Shown here: positions 24,500 through 33,109 of the stretch, piece after piece
How positions within the stretch are numbered: position 1 is the first letter of the stretch
How the letters are laid out: each line of letters opens with the position of its first letter
Source: Sphingopyxis microcysteis
GTDB taxonomy: Bacteria > Pseudomonadota > Alphaproteobacteria > Sphingomonadales > Sphingomonadaceae
DNA: 64,000 nt
Reading direction: 5' to 3'
Assembly: GCF_012274265.1 (NCBI RefSeq)
Contig: NZ_JAANYY010000003.1
Location: forward strand, 310,001 to 374,000
Position numbers and translations under genes: made by a program
The notes under the pieces: model-generated
Seen by the model: only the letters and a program-made list of their open reading frames with translations
What the model was told of the DNA's origin: nothing
The model's database searches: none

Positions 24500-25603
24500 A
24501 TGCGTGGAACAAGCTGGGCGATCGACATCGATCGCGACGATATTGCACAAGCCCGGCTGGTCGCCGACCCCGAAGCGCCGCTCGCCCCCGGCCAGGTGCG
24601 GGTGCATGTCGACAGCTATGCGATGACCGCGAACAACATCACTTATGCCGTGTTCGGCAATCCCGCCGGCCTGTTCGGCAATGACCAGGGCTATTGGGAT
24701 TTCTTTTCGGATTCCGGCGGCCCCGGTCGCCTGCCGGTCTGGGGTTTCGCCACGGTGACCGAAAGCGCCGCCGACGGGGTTGCGGTCGGGGACCGCTTCT
24801 ACGGCTATTATCCCATGGCCGAACATGCGGTTTTGACCGTCGGCAAGCCCGGTCCCGGCGGCTTCACCGACATCACGCCGCGCCGCACCACGCTGCCGCC
24901 GATCTACAACCAATATCAGCGGGTCGAGGCGCTCGCGGATTATCGCGCCGCCGACCATGATTATTGGCCGGTGTTCCGCCCGCTGTTCCTGACCGGCTGG
25001 CTGATCGCCGACCAGTTCGAGGATGAGGGCGATTATGGCGCCGCCCAGATTCTGATCGCCAGCGCATCGAGCAAGACCGCGATCGGGCTCGGTTTTGCCA
25101 TCAAGCAGCGCGCCGCGCGACCCGAGACGATCGGGCTGACCAGCGCCGCCAATGTCGAAGCCCTCGCGTCGCAGGGCGTCTATGACCGCGTGATCAGCTA
25201 TGACCAGATCATGACGCTCAATGCATCGACCCCCGCGGCGCTGGTCGACATGGCGGGCAATGGCGCGGTGACGCGCGTCGTCCACAGCTATTTCGGGAAT
25301 AATCTGAAGGCGTCGATCATCGTCGGCAAATCGCATTGGGATGCGCAGGCCGATGCCGACGGCCTGCCCGGCCCGGAACGGCAGGGTTTCTTTGCCCCGG
25401 GGCGCAGCCAGAAACGCATCGCCGACTGGGGCGGCGCGATATTCGGGCAGAAGATCGCCGAAGCCTGGCTGGCGTTCATGGACATTGCGCCGCGCCTCGC
25501 TTCGGTCGATAAGCGCGGCGGCGGCGATGCGGCGCTCGCTGCCTATCGGGAAATGCTCTCGGGACAGGCCGACCCCCAAAAGGGGATCGTCGTCGTCCCA
25601 TGA
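24500..25603 (+). CDS. DUF2855 family protein (MDR-like)
   Basis: A 367-residue protein of the DUF2855 family, distantly like medium-chain dehydrogenase/reductases. Visible blocks are SYAMTANNITYAVFGNP, YWDFFSDSGGPGRLPVWGF, GDRFYGYYPMAEHAVL and AAQILIASASSKTAIGLGFA, the last being the nucleotide-binding-like stretch. There is no catalytic zinc motif. The function is unknown. GGAGGGGTCC precedes the ATG. The small secreted protein gene 46 nt downstream may share its transcript. Confidence 0.82.
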   Translation: MRGTSWAIDIDRDDIAQARLVADPEAPLAPGQVRVHVDSYAMTANNITYAVFGNPAGLFGNDQGYWDFFSDSGGPGRLPVWGFATVTESAADGVAVGDRFYGYYPMAEHAVLTVGKPGPGGFTDITPRRTTLPPIYNQYQRVEALADYRAADHDYWPVFRPLFLTGWLIADQFEDEGDYGAAQILIASASSKTAIGLGFAIKQRAARPETIGLTSAANVEALASQGVYDRVISYDQIMTLNASTPAALVDMAGNGAVTRVVHSYFGNNLKASIIVGKSHWDAQADADGLPGPERQGFFAPGRSQKRIADWGGAIFGQKIAEAWLAFMDIAPRLASVDKRGGGDAALAAYREMLSGQADPQKGIVVVP

Positions 25604-25649
25604 GGGTCGCATGAGCAGTCCCTTTCTCCGCCGCACGAAAGGATAAGCC

Positions 25650-26054
25650 ATGCTTCGCACCCTGGTTTTCGCCACCTCGCTCGCGATCCTGCTTCCGGCG
25701 GGCGCGGCGCTTGCCGAAACGCCCAAGTCCGCACCCGCGCACAAGCCCGACCTCGCGGACCGCGTCGCGGGGACTTATCGGGGTGACATCATCTCGGACG
25801 CGCGCGGCTCGTCGAAAAGCGGCATCACGATCACCGTCACGCGCACCGGACCAAACAAGGTCGAGATCAAGTCGAGCCACACGCGCATCCCGACCGTCAC
25901 CATCCCGCTCGAAAAGGCGATGGACGCGATCCTCGCCGCGAGCGGACCCTATGTCTTCCTGCTCGACACGGTGCGTTCGCCGGACCGGCTCGACCTGACG
26001 ATCGACGATGCCAGCTGGTCGGGCAATCGCGTCGCGACGCCCGCAAAGAAGTAG
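25650..26054 (+). CDS. Putative secreted protein, 134 aa
   Basis: A signal peptide (FATSLAILLPAGAALA, likely cut after ALA) precedes a small, probably beta-rich domain (VAGTYRGDIISDARGSSKSG, ITITVTRTGPNKVEIKSSHT, SPDRLDLTIDDASWSGNRV). I do not recognise the family; the pattern resembles small periplasmic proteins of Sphingomonadales. AAAGGATAAGCC lies before the ATG. The gene sits between DUF2855 and a HAD gene on the same strand. Confidence 0.7.
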   Translation: MLRTLVFATSLAILLPAGAALAETPKSAPAHKPDLADRVAGTYRGDIISDARGSSKSGITITVTRTGPNKVEIKSSHTRIPTVTIPLEKAMDAILAASGPYVFLLDTVRSPDRLDLTIDDASWSGNRVATPAKK

Positions 26055-26070
26055 GAACTCACGCTCCCGC

Positions 26071-26730
26071 ATGACTTACACGACCGTTATTTTCGACTTC
26101 GGCGGCGTCATCACCGCGTCGCCGTTTGAAGCCTTCAATCGCCTCGAAGAAGAACGCGGGCTGCCGCGCGATTTTGTGCGGCGGGTCAACGCCATCAATC
26201 CCGACGGCAATGCCTGGGCAAAGTTTGAACGCGCCGAGATCGATGCGGCAGCGTTCGACACGCTGTTCGCCGAGGAGGCGCGCGCACTGGGGCATGCGCT
26301 GGAAGGCGAAGCCGTGCTGGCGGTGATCGCCGGTGCGGTCCGTCCGGCGATGGTCGCCGCGCTCGACACGCTGAAGGATCGCGGCTTCACCATCGCGTGC
26401 ATCACGAACAACGTCCCCGGCGGCAAGATGGGGATTCGCGGCGCCGGGATGACGCGCAGCGAAGAAACCGCGAGCGAGGTTGCCGCGATCATGGCGCGTT
26501 TTGAACATGTCATCGAATCGAGCAAGGCGGGCGTGCGAAAGCCCGATCCGCGGATTTACCAGATGATGTGCGAGAGGCTGGAGGTCGAGCCCGGCGAGTG
26601 CATCTATCTCGACGACCTCGGCATCAACTGCAAACCGGCGGCGCAGCTGGGTATGCACGCCATCAAGGTGACGAGCGGCGAGCAGGCGCTGGCCGATCTG
26701 TCGGCGGTGCTGGGGATCTCACTGGCCTGA
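26071..26730 (+). CDS. HAD-family hydrolase (ACAD10/epoxide-hydrolase-like subgroup)
   Basis: A 219-residue HAD-IA protein. Motif I is FDFGGVITAS, with Gly in place of the second Asp, as in the HAD domains of soluble epoxide hydrolase and ACAD10. Motif II is CITNNV, motif III is the Lys of KPDPRIYQMM, and motif IV is YLDDLGINC. A helical cap lies at residues 15-85. It could be a phosphatase of unknown substrate, or degenerate. It starts 16 nt after the secreted-protein gene and is probably co-transcribed. Confidence 0.85.
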   Translation: MTYTTVIFDFGGVITASPFEAFNRLEEERGLPRDFVRRVNAINPDGNAWAKFERAEIDAAAFDTLFAEEARALGHALEGEAVLAVIAGAVRPAMVAALDTLKDRGFTIACITNNVPGGKMGIRGAGMTRSEETASEVAAIMARFEHVIESSKAGVRKPDPRIYQMMCERLEVEPGECIYLDDLGINCKPAAQLGMHAIKVTSGEQALADLSAVLGISLA

Positions 26731-26792
26731 CATTGGCCGTGCGATCTCGCCCTGAATAACGGCTTTGGGGGAGTCCCTATCGCTTCTTACCT

Positions 26793-26873
26793 CCGTTCGT
26801 GTCGAGCGAAGTCGAGACACGCCGAAGACTTACGCGAAGCCACGCGTATCTCGACTTCGCTCGATACGAACGG
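26793..26873. repeat. Family B inverted repeat
   Basis: CCGTTCGTGTCGAGCGAAGT and its near complement ACTTCGCTCGATACGAACGG flank a variable loop. It lies between the convergent HAD and LysR genes and could end both transcripts. Confidence 0.88.
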
Positions 26874-26918
26874 GGACTGGATTGAACGGCTGCTTCCGGC
26901 CCCAACCCGCCGCCCTGT

Positions 26919-27812
26919 TCAAACACCCACCTCGGCCAGATCGAGCTTCGCCGCGCGGGCAAAGATTTGCGTCAGCACCGGTTCGGTATCGGCGACGCGC
27001 ATCGCCACCTGAAACTCCACCGGCGCCAGCGACGGCATGCCATCGAGCAGCGCGAGCGCGCCGCTCGCGACCTCGCCGCGCACCATCGGCTGCGGGAAAA
27101 TCCCGATCCCTCCGCCCGCCTTGGCGATGTCGATCATCGTGCGCGCGTTGTTGCACAGGTTCAGCGACTTCTGCGCGATGCGCGATGCCGCGATCGCCTC
27201 GCGCATCCGGCCATGGATCGGCGAATGGCTGGCGAGCGACCAGACGGGCAAGCCAGTATCGCCGCCCGCAAACGCCGCAGCGACGCCCGGGCTGGCCAGC
27301 CACACCAGTTGGACATCACCGATCGGGCTGGTCTTCAGTGCCGGATGCGCGATCGGTCCGGCGGCAAAGGCGATGTCGGTCCGCCCGGTCAGCAATTGCT
27401 GGATCAGGTTCGCGGTCAGGTCGATTTCGATCTCCAACCCGACCTGCGGCATGTCGGCTTTCAGCCCGGCCACAAAGCCCGGCAGGCAGCTCGCGGCGGC
27501 GATCTCGCCCGCGCCGATCCGCACCACGCCGCTCGCCTCGCCATAGCCGCCGCTGCCGAGCAGCGCATATTGCATGTCGCGAAGCAGCGGATCGCAGTCG
27601 CGCACCAGCTTGCGTCCCGCCGCGGTCAACGACATCGTGCGGCCATCGCGCCGGAACAGCGCCGTCCCCAGCCGTTGCTCCAATTCGCGCATTCGCGCCG
27701 ATACCGCGGGCTGGGTCGTGTTGAGCCGCTCGGCGGCGGCGGAAAAGGTTCCCAGCCGGTCGATCCACAGCAGCGTTTCGAGATGATAGAGCGCAACGCG
27801 ATTGATAGACAT
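26919..27812 (-). CDS. LysR-family transcriptional regulator
   Basis: A 297-residue LysR regulator. The winged HTH is at the N-terminus ([20 protein letters not shown], then [15 protein letters not shown]) and the effector domain runs from about residue 95. It is divergent from the scoA-scoB operon with an AT-rich 89-nt gap, so it probably controls that operon in response to an acid or CoA-related metabolite. Effector and regulon are unknown. Confidence 0.88.
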   Translation of the reverse strand: MSINRVALYHLETLLWIDRLGTFSAAAERLNTTQPAVSARMRELEQRLGTALFRRDGRTMSLTAAGRKLVRDCDPLLRDMQYALLGSGGYGEASGVVRIGAGEIAAASCLPGFVAGLKADMPQVGLEIEIDLTANLIQQLLTGRTDIAFAAGPIAHPALKTSPIGDVQLVWLASPGVAAAFAGGDTGLPVWSLASHSPIHGRMREAIAASRIAQKSLNLCNNARTMIDIAKAGGGIGIFPQPMVRGEVASGALALLDGMPSLAPVEFQVAMRVADTEPVLTQIFARAAKLDLAEVGV

Positions 27813-27901
27813 CGCCTATGTATAATCCAAAATTTGAACAATTAGAATTGATGGATCAAATACGCCAAGGTCGCGCCGAAAATTGGACAAGGGAGCCTGA
27901 C
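27813..27901. promoter_or_regulatory. Divergent LysR/scoA control region
   Basis: AT-rich compared with flanks (TATAATCCAAAATTTGAACA, then AATTAGAATTGATGG). AATT-N11-AATT with a T-N11-A fit lies near 27834-27851. It must hold promoters for both genes; exact -35/-10 boxes cannot be fixed from sequence alone. Confidence 0.5.
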
Positions 27902-28612
27902 ATGGCGAGCAAGCAATATTCTGACGCCGCAGCCGCACTCGAAGGGCTGCTCTTTGACGGCATGCACATTTGCGCCGGGGGCTTTGGCCTGTGCGGCATT
28001 CCCGAACGCCTGATCGACGCCATCCGGGATGCCGGAACCAAGAACCTGACCATCGCCAGCAACAACGCCGGGATCGACGGCGAAGGGCTCGGCAAGCTGC
28101 TGCGCACCCGGCAGGTCAAAAAGATGATCAGCTCCTATGTCGGCGAGAACAAGGAATTCGAGCGGCAATATCTTGCGGGCGAGCTCGAGGTCGAATTCTG
28201 CCCGCAGGGGACGCTCGCCGAACGCTGCCGCGCCGGCGGCGCGGGCATCCCCGGTTTTTACACCAAGACCGGGGTCGGCACGGCGGTGGCCGAGGGCAAG
28301 GAGGTCAAGAATTTCGATGGGCAGGATTATATCCTGGAGCGCGGTATCTTTGCCGATCTCGCGATCATCAAGGGGTGGAAGGCCGACGAAAGCGGCAACC
28401 TGATCTTCCGCAAGACCGCGCGCAATTTCAATGCGCCGATGGCGACCGCCGCGAAAATCTGCGTCGCCGAGGTCGAGGAAATCGTGCCCGTCGGCAGTCT
28501 CGACCCCGACGCGATCCACCTGCCCGGTATCTATGTGAAACGTATGATCGTCGGCGCGCCCTATGACAAGAAGATCGAGTTCCGCACGGTGCGCCCGCGC
28601 GAGGCCGCGTGA
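27902..28612 (+). CDS. scoA: 3-oxoacid CoA-transferase subunit A
   Basis: A 236-residue CoA-transferase family I subunit. The glycine loop [58 protein letters not shown] and [12 protein letters not shown] are family marks. With ScoB it moves CoA from succinyl-CoA to acetoacetate, entering ketone-body/PHB catabolism. ATG 27902 has AAGGGAG 6 nt upstream; a longer frame begins inside the regulator promoter. Its last 4 nt overlap the next gene (GTGA), not scoB, which lies 1.2 kb on. Confidence 0.9.
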   Translation: MASKQYSDAAAALEGLLFDGMHICAGGFGLCGIPERLIDAIRDAGTKNLTIASNNAGIDGEGLGKLLRTRQVKKMISSYVGENKEFERQYLAGELEVEFCPQGTLAERCRAGGAGIPGFYTKTGVGTAVAEGKEVKNFDGQDYILERGIFADLAIIKGWKADESGNLIFRKTARNFNAPMATAAKICVAEVEEIVPVGSLDPDAIHLPGIYVKRMIVGAPYDKKIEFRTVRPREAA

Positions 28613-28938
28613 GCTTCGGGCGCAAGGGTATCGGCCATAAGGGGTCGATCGACGTCAGCGGCATCCCGGCGCTGGCAGGTGGCGAGGAATTTCTGCGGAT
28701 GTGGAAGCAATCGAACGGCAACATCTTGTGCGTTATCGACCCTGCTGCCTTGGGCGCCGACCCGATGCTCTTTGGCCTCGCGATAGTCGACGCCGCGCGC
28801 CATGGCGCCAAGGCCTATGCGGCAGCGGTCGAGATTGACGAAGCGCACGCCTTTGATCGAATCATGGAAGGCGTGAACGCCGAACTGGCGAATCCGACCG
28901 ACCTCCCCCGACCGCTCGGCCCACAAGGAACGCATTGA
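28609..28938 (+). CDS. Small DUF5076-like protein
   Basis: A 109-residue protein. Blocks [20 protein letters not shown] and [20 protein letters not shown] match my recollection of the DUF5076 family, of unknown function and common in sphingomonads. The GTG start overlaps the scoA stop (GTGA), and its TGA shares one base with the next ATG. It thus lies inside the CoA-transferase operon and is translated with it. Confidence 0.7.
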   Translation: MSFGRKGIGHKGSIDVSGIPALAGGEEFLRMWKQSNGNILCVIDPAALGADPMLFGLAIVDAARHGAKAYAAAVEIDEAHAFDRIMEGVNAELANPTDLPRPLGPQGTH

Positions 28939-29819
28939 TGAAAGCCCAGTTGATCCCGATTGCCGCGCTGCTGCTGGCAGGCTGTGCGGGCAATGCCGCG
29001 AAGGTTACGACTGCCCCCACCCCGCCACCCGCCGTCACTCCCGCCGAAGCGGCCAAGCCGCCGGTCGCGCTGCAATATCTCTATGGTTCGGCCGAGGCGG
29101 CGATTGCCGTTCGCGCGACCAATGCCCGGATCGCCGATTATGCCGCAGCGCGGATCAAGCAGCGCCCGACCGACAGCGTCATCCTTGCCGCCGGAGCGAC
29201 AATGGACGCGCCGCGCTTTGAACCGTGCGGCAACAAGCCCTTCGCGGCGGTGTTCGACGCCGACGAGACGCTGATCTGGAACCTTGGCCCGATGCGCTAT
29301 TTCGCGGAGAAGGGCACCGCCTTCGACCCGAAAATCTGGGACCAGTGGGAAAAAACCGGCGCCGGCAAGGCGGTCGCCATGCCCGGCACGGTGGAGATGC
29401 TGGCGAGGCTGCGCGCGGCGGGCATCACCGTCGTCGCCAACACCAACCGCAGCGCCGCCAATGCCAGGGGCAGCGAGGATACGCTGCGCGCCGCCGGGCT
29501 GGGTGATTTCAAGCATGGCGAGACCCTGTTCCTGATGGGCGACGACGCCAGCGGGTCGAGCAAGGACGCACGCCGCGCAACGATCGCATCGCGTTACTGC
29601 GTCATCATCCTCGCGGGCGACCAGCTCGGCGATTTTAGCCAGCAGTTCAACGTCAAGGACCTGCCCGCCGCGCAGCGCACGGCGCTCGCCACGAGCGCGG
29701 GCGCGACCGCGCGTTGGGACAAGGGCTGGTTCCTGTTCCCCAACTCCGTCTACGGCCCATGGGAAAAACTGGGCTGGGACGACATCTTCCCCTCCGACAA
29801 AAATTGGGAGCCGAAATAA
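28938..29819 (+). CDS. Acid phosphatase lipoprotein, HAD class C/e(P4)-like
   Basis: A 293-residue lipoprotein: signal peptide and lipobox LLLAGC (Cys about 16), a proline-rich linker, then an acid-phosphatase-type HAD domain. Motif I is [20 protein letters not shown], motif [11 protein letters not shown], motif [16 protein letters not shown]. The DxD pair is conserved (D-A-D). Such outer-membrane enzymes free phosphate from nucleotides such as NMN. It sits between scoA and scoB, coupled by a TGATG before and by TAATG after it. Confidence 0.85.
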   Translation: MKAQLIPIAALLLAGCAGNAAKVTTAPTPPPAVTPAEAAKPPVALQYLYGSAEAAIAVRATNARIADYAAARIKQRPTDSVILAAGATMDAPRFEPCGNKPFAAVFDADETLIWNLGPMRYFAEKGTAFDPKIWDQWEKTGAGKAVAMPGTVEMLARLRAAGITVVANTNRSAANARGSEDTLRAAGLGDFKHGETLFLMGDDASGSSKDARRATIASRYCVIILAGDQLGDFSQQFNVKDLPAAQRTALATSAGATARWDKGWFLFPNSVYGPWEKLGWDDIFPSDKNWEPK

Positions 29820-30454
29820 TGCCCTGGACCCGCGATGACATGGCGGCGCGCGCCGCAAAGGAACTGCAGGACGGCTATTACGTCAATCTGGGGATCGGCA
29901 TCCCGACCCTGGTCGCAAATCATATCCCGGAAGGGATGACGGTGACGCTCCAGTCGGAAAACGGCATGCTCGGCATCGGCCCCTTTCCCTATGAGGGTGA
30001 AGAAGACGCCGACCTGATCAATGCGGGCAAGCAGACGATCAGCGAGCTGCCGCAATCGGCTTATTTCAGCTCGGCAGACAGCTTTGCGATGATCCGCGGC
30101 GGCCACATCGACCTCACCGTCTTGGGCGCGATGGAGATCGCCGAAAATGGCGACATCGCCAACTGGATGATCCCCGGCAAGATGATCAAGGGCATGGGCG
30201 GCGCGATGGACCTGGTCGCCGGGGTTAAGAAGATCATCGTCGTGATGGAGCATGTTGCCAAGGACGGCAGCCCCAAATTCATCCCCGAATGCACGCTGCC
30301 GCTCACCGGCCAGAATGTCGTCGACATGATCATCACCGACCTCGCGGTGTTCAAGCGCGACGACCACAGCAGCCCTTTCAAGCTGATCGAGCTCGCGCCA
30401 GGAGTCACGGCGGAAGAGGTTGCTGCCAAAACGACGGCGAGCTACTTATCCTGA
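29819..30454 (+). CDS. scoB: 3-oxoacid CoA-transferase subunit B
   Basis: A 211-residue B subunit. The catalytic glutamate is Glu47 in [12 protein letters not shown], which forms the glutamyl-CoA intermediate; [20 protein letters not shown] precedes it, and [14 protein letters not shown] and [19 protein letters not shown] follow. Length is typical. Its ATG shares a base with the phosphatase stop. It partners the ScoA encoded at 27902. Confidence 0.92.
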   Translation: MPWTRDDMAARAAKELQDGYYVNLGIGIPTLVANHIPEGMTVTLQSENGMLGIGPFPYEGEEDADLINAGKQTISELPQSAYFSSADSFAMIRGGHIDLTVLGAMEIAENGDIANWMIPGKMIKGMGGAMDLVAGVKKIIVVMEHVAKDGSPKFIPECTLPLTGQNVVDMIITDLAVFKRDDHSSPFKLIELAPGVTAEEVAAKTTASYLS

Positions 30455-30874
30455 ATGGATGACAAGCCACCGCCGCGTTCCCGGCTCCGTCTGGACAATT
30501 TTTCGCGCGCCTTGGTGGGTCTCCGCGAGGCAGTCGAATTGCGCCAGAGCCGTCCGCTGAGCGAACTGGAAAAGGCGGGGATGGTCCAGCGGTTCGAAAT
30601 CGCGTGGGAATTGGGCTGGAAACTGCTGGCCGATCGGCTTGCCGAAGAGCTGGCCCCCCCGGAAGCGCTGACCCCGGCATCGACCATTCGCGCCGCACAC
30701 GCCGCTGGCATGATTGCGGCCGCCGACGAATGGTTGGCGATGGGCAAGCTGCGCAACCAACTGTCGCATACCTACAGCGAGTCAATCCGCGATCACGGCT
30801 TGGAACTGATCGCCGTTCAATTTCTTGCGACATTGGTCGCGCTGGAACGGGATGCCGATGCGCGTCGAGCATGA
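30455..30874 (+). CDS. HEPN-domain toxin of a HepT/MntA-like pair (HI0074 family)
   Basis: A 139-residue helical protein of the nucleotidyltransferase-substrate-binding (HI0074/HEPN) family. LRNQLSHTYSESIRDHGLEL carries R100, H105 and Y107, an exact RX4HXY motif, which in HepT-type toxins is the RNase site and the tyrosine AMPylated by the antitoxin. It starts on the base following the scoB stop, and its end overlaps the MNT gene by 23 nt. It is probably a type VII TA toxin, though HI0074-type proteins are less well studied than DUF86. Confidence 0.82.
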   Translation: MDDKPPPRSRLRLDNFSRALVGLREAVELRQSRPLSELEKAGMVQRFEIAWELGWKLLADRLAEELAPPEALTPASTIRAAHAAGMIAAADEWLAMGKLRNQLSHTYSESIRDHGLELIAVQFLATLVALERDADARRA

Positions 30875-31199
30875 CGCCATCGGCCTGTCGGTCGATGATA
30901 TACGCATCGTCGCCGGGGTTCTCTCGCCCTACGCCGATCAGATCGACCGGGTGAGCCTCTATGGCTCGCGCGCGGCGCGGACGTCGCGGCCCGGTTCCGA
31001 CCTCGACCTTCTTTTGAGCGGGCCGATCGATTTGCGCGCCATGCTGAATCTCGGCGTTGCGTTTGAAGAAAGCGACCTCTCGGTAGCGGTCGATCTGAAA
31101 CATGAGCGGGATCTGATCGACCCGCGCGTTCGCGACGAGATTTTGAAGCAATGCCAGCTGCTCTTTACCCGCGACGACTTGTTGAACCTCGAACAATGA
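30852..31199 (+). CDS. MNT-type minimal nucleotidyltransferase (antitoxin)
   Basis: A 115-residue nucleotidyltransferase. GSRAARTSRPGSDLDLLLSG gives GSX10DXD with Gly38-Ser39 and Asp50/Asp52, the catalytic motif of MntA enzymes that use ATP to AMPylate HEPN partners. The second half (AVDLKHERDLIDPRVRDEIL) holds the third acidic residue, expected in VDL. ATG 30852 or 30858 is the start; both overlap the HEPN gene. Annotated in many genomes only as nucleotidyltransferase domain protein. Confidence 0.85.
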   Translation: MPMRVEHDAIGLSVDDIRIVAGVLSPYADQIDRVSLYGSRAARTSRPGSDLDLLLSGPIDLRAMLNLGVAFEESDLSVAVDLKHERDLIDPRVRDEILKQCQLLFTRDDLLNLEQ

Positions 31200-31226
31200 A
31201 CGCCCCGCGAACAGAGGTAAACGCGC

Positions 31227-31676
31227 ATGTCTGACGTCGCCGCCAACCCCGGTTCGACGTGGCTGCTGATCGGGGGCGGGCTGTCGGTTGTGGCGGCGCT
31301 GCTCCATATCGCCTGCATTTTTGGCGGCCCCGACTGGTATCGTTTCTTTGGCGCGGGCGAGGGCATGGCGCGCGCGGCGGCGCGGGGTGACTGGACCCCG
31401 ACGCTGATCACCCTGGCGATCGGCGCAGTGCTGCTGATCTGGGCTGCCTACGCCTTTTCGGGCGCTGGCTCACTCCCGCGCCTGCCGCTGCTGCGCACCG
31501 GGCTGGTGACGATCACCGCCATCTACCTGATCCGCGGTCTGGTCTTTGTGCCGCTCCATCTGTGGCGGCCGCAACACAGCGACGCTTTCGCGATCTGGTC
31601 GTCGGCGATCGTTCTCCTCTATGGGACAGTCTATGCTATCGGTACGGTCAAAGCCTGGCGTTATCTGACGGCCTGA
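31227..31676 (+). CDS. Small integral membrane protein, four TM
   Basis: A 149-residue membrane protein with four hydrophobic segments (WLLIGGGLSVVAALLHIACI, LITLAIGAVLLIWAAYAF, LVTITAIYLIRGLVFVPL and IVLLYGTVYAIGTV). A short loop includes FGGPDWYRFFGAGEGMARAA. I do not assign a family. AGAGG precedes the ATG by about 9 nt. It is the last short gene before the beta-lactamase-fold hydrolase, which may be in the same transcript. Confidence 0.7.
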   Translation: MSDVAANPGSTWLLIGGGLSVVAALLHIACIFGGPDWYRFFGAGEGMARAAARGDWTPTLITLAIGAVLLIWAAYAFSGAGSLPRLPLLRTGLVTITAIYLIRGLVFVPLHLWRPQHSDAFAIWSSAIVLLYGTVYAIGTVKAWRYLTA

Positions 31677-31727
31677 GCCCCTCCGGGGGTGACGACGGGG
31701 GCAGCAGCGGCTAAGTCGGCGGCAACT

Positions 31728-33035
31728 ATGAGGTCGCAGCTCAAACCCGTTTCCATGTCGCGCGTCATCCTGATCCTGATTGCGGTGACCGCATTGGGAT
31801 TTTCGGGCTGGTTCGGGATTCATGCGATCGGCGGGAAGCAGCCGCTCGCCAGCGTTCCCATCCCGATGACCGCGCCGGAAAACCTGCCACAAACTCCCGC
31901 ACAGTGGCGCGGGCGGATCGACTATCGCGCGCTCGACCGGCAGCTCACCGACCTTGCGCAGCGGCCCGAAATGGCAGGGCTGGCGGTGGCAGTCGTCGAA
32001 GACGGCGAGCTGCGCTTTGTCCGCGCCTATGGTGTATCGGACGTATCAACGGGGGCGCCGGTGACTGCGCAAACGCTGTTCCGCTGGGCTTCGGTTTCGA
32101 AAACCACGACCGGGGTGATGGCGGCGGCGCTCGCGAAAGACGGCACCCTCGATCTCGACCGCCCGATCGCGGACTGGCGCACGTCGCTGCGCCTGCCCCG
32201 CGGCGCCGAGGCACAGGTAACCTTGGACGACCTGCTCGCCCAGCGCACCGGGCTCACCAAAAATGCCTATGACGAGAAGCTGGAGGAAGGGCAGAACCCG
32301 GCGCAGATCCGCACCGACCTCGCTGCGGCGCCGCTGCAATGCGACCCCGGCACGTGCCATACCTATCAGAATATCGCTTTCGACGCGGCGACCGAGATTT
32401 TGACCGCGGCGGCGGACAAGCCCTTCACCAATGCTGTCGAGGACCGCTTTTTCCTGCCGCTTGGCATGATCAGCGCGGGTTTCGGAATGGAGCGACTGAC
32501 CGGCGCTGCCGACTGGGCCAAGCCGCATCGCGGCCATCGCGTGCTCCCCGTCAAGGAGGCCTATTGGCGCGTTCCCGCCGCCGCCGGGGTCGAAAGCGAC
32601 ATCGTCGATTTCGCCAAGTGGATGCAGGCGATGATGGGCGCGCGCCCCGACGTGCTGCCGCAATCGGTGTTGCAGCTCGCCCACCGCCCCCGCATCGGCA
32701 CCGCGAAACTCTATGGGGGTAATTTGCGCCAAGCGATGGGCGATGCCGCCTATGGGCTCGGCTGGCGCAGCTTCAGCTATGGCGGCCACCGGCTCGAAGG
32801 CCATTCGGGCGCCGTTGCGGGTTACCGCGCGACGATGATTTTCGAACCTGCGACGCGGACCGGCGTCGTCGCGATGTGGAACAGCGACTGGGGCTTTCCC
32901 TTCCGCATCCCGTTCACGGTGATCGACAGCTATCACAAGCGCGGCGACGCGGGGTGGCTGGATCTCAGCGAGCTACCGCCCGCGCCGGGCATCGCCGCGG
33001 CCCGGACCCCGGCTGTCGCGGCTGTGAAAGGCTGA
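31728..33035 (+). CDS. Class C beta-lactamase-fold serine hydrolase
   Basis: A 435-residue penicillin-binding-like hydrolase. The serine-lysine pair is in RWASVSKTTTGVM (SxxK), Tyr-x-Asn in CHTYQNIAFD and the third motif is LEGHSGAVAGY (HSG). The N-terminus is hydrophobic (VILILIAVTALGFSGWFGI), making it membrane-anchored or exported. The family includes D-aminopeptidases, esterases and lactamases, so resistance should not be inferred. Start uncertain: ATG 31728 or 31755. Confidence 0.85.
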   Translation: MRSQLKPVSMSRVILILIAVTALGFSGWFGIHAIGGKQPLASVPIPMTAPENLPQTPAQWRGRIDYRALDRQLTDLAQRPEMAGLAVAVVEDGELRFVRAYGVSDVSTGAPVTAQTLFRWASVSKTTTGVMAAALAKDGTLDLDRPIADWRTSLRLPRGAEAQVTLDDLLAQRTGLTKNAYDEKLEEGQNPAQIRTDLAAAPLQCDPGTCHTYQNIAFDAATEILTAAADKPFTNAVEDRFFLPLGMISAGFGMERLTGAADWAKPHRGHRVLPVKEAYWRVPAAAGVESDIVDFAKWMQAMMGARPDVLPQSVLQLAHRPRIGTAKLYGGNLRQAMGDAAYGLGWRSFSYGGHRLEGHSGAVAGYRATMIFEPATRTGVVAMWNSDWGFPFRIPFTVIDSYHKRGDAGWLDLSELPPAPGIAAARTPAVAAVKG

Positions 33036-33109
33036 AGCGCGCGACTTGGTTGCGTTCCGGACCGCTGCTTGAGTAAAGCGCGCGTCCAGGAGCCAGAGGA
33101 GAATCATCG

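Noticed and set aside
24059-25744. 561-codon minus-strand frame covering DUF488 and opposite DUF2855
   Set aside because: Only its C-terminal 127 residues match a family (DUF488); the rest is antisense to DUF2855.
31728-33035. Antibiotic-resistance beta-lactamase
   Set aside because: SxxK, YxN and HSG motifs are common to esterases and peptidases of this superfamily; nothing indicates a dedicated lactamase.
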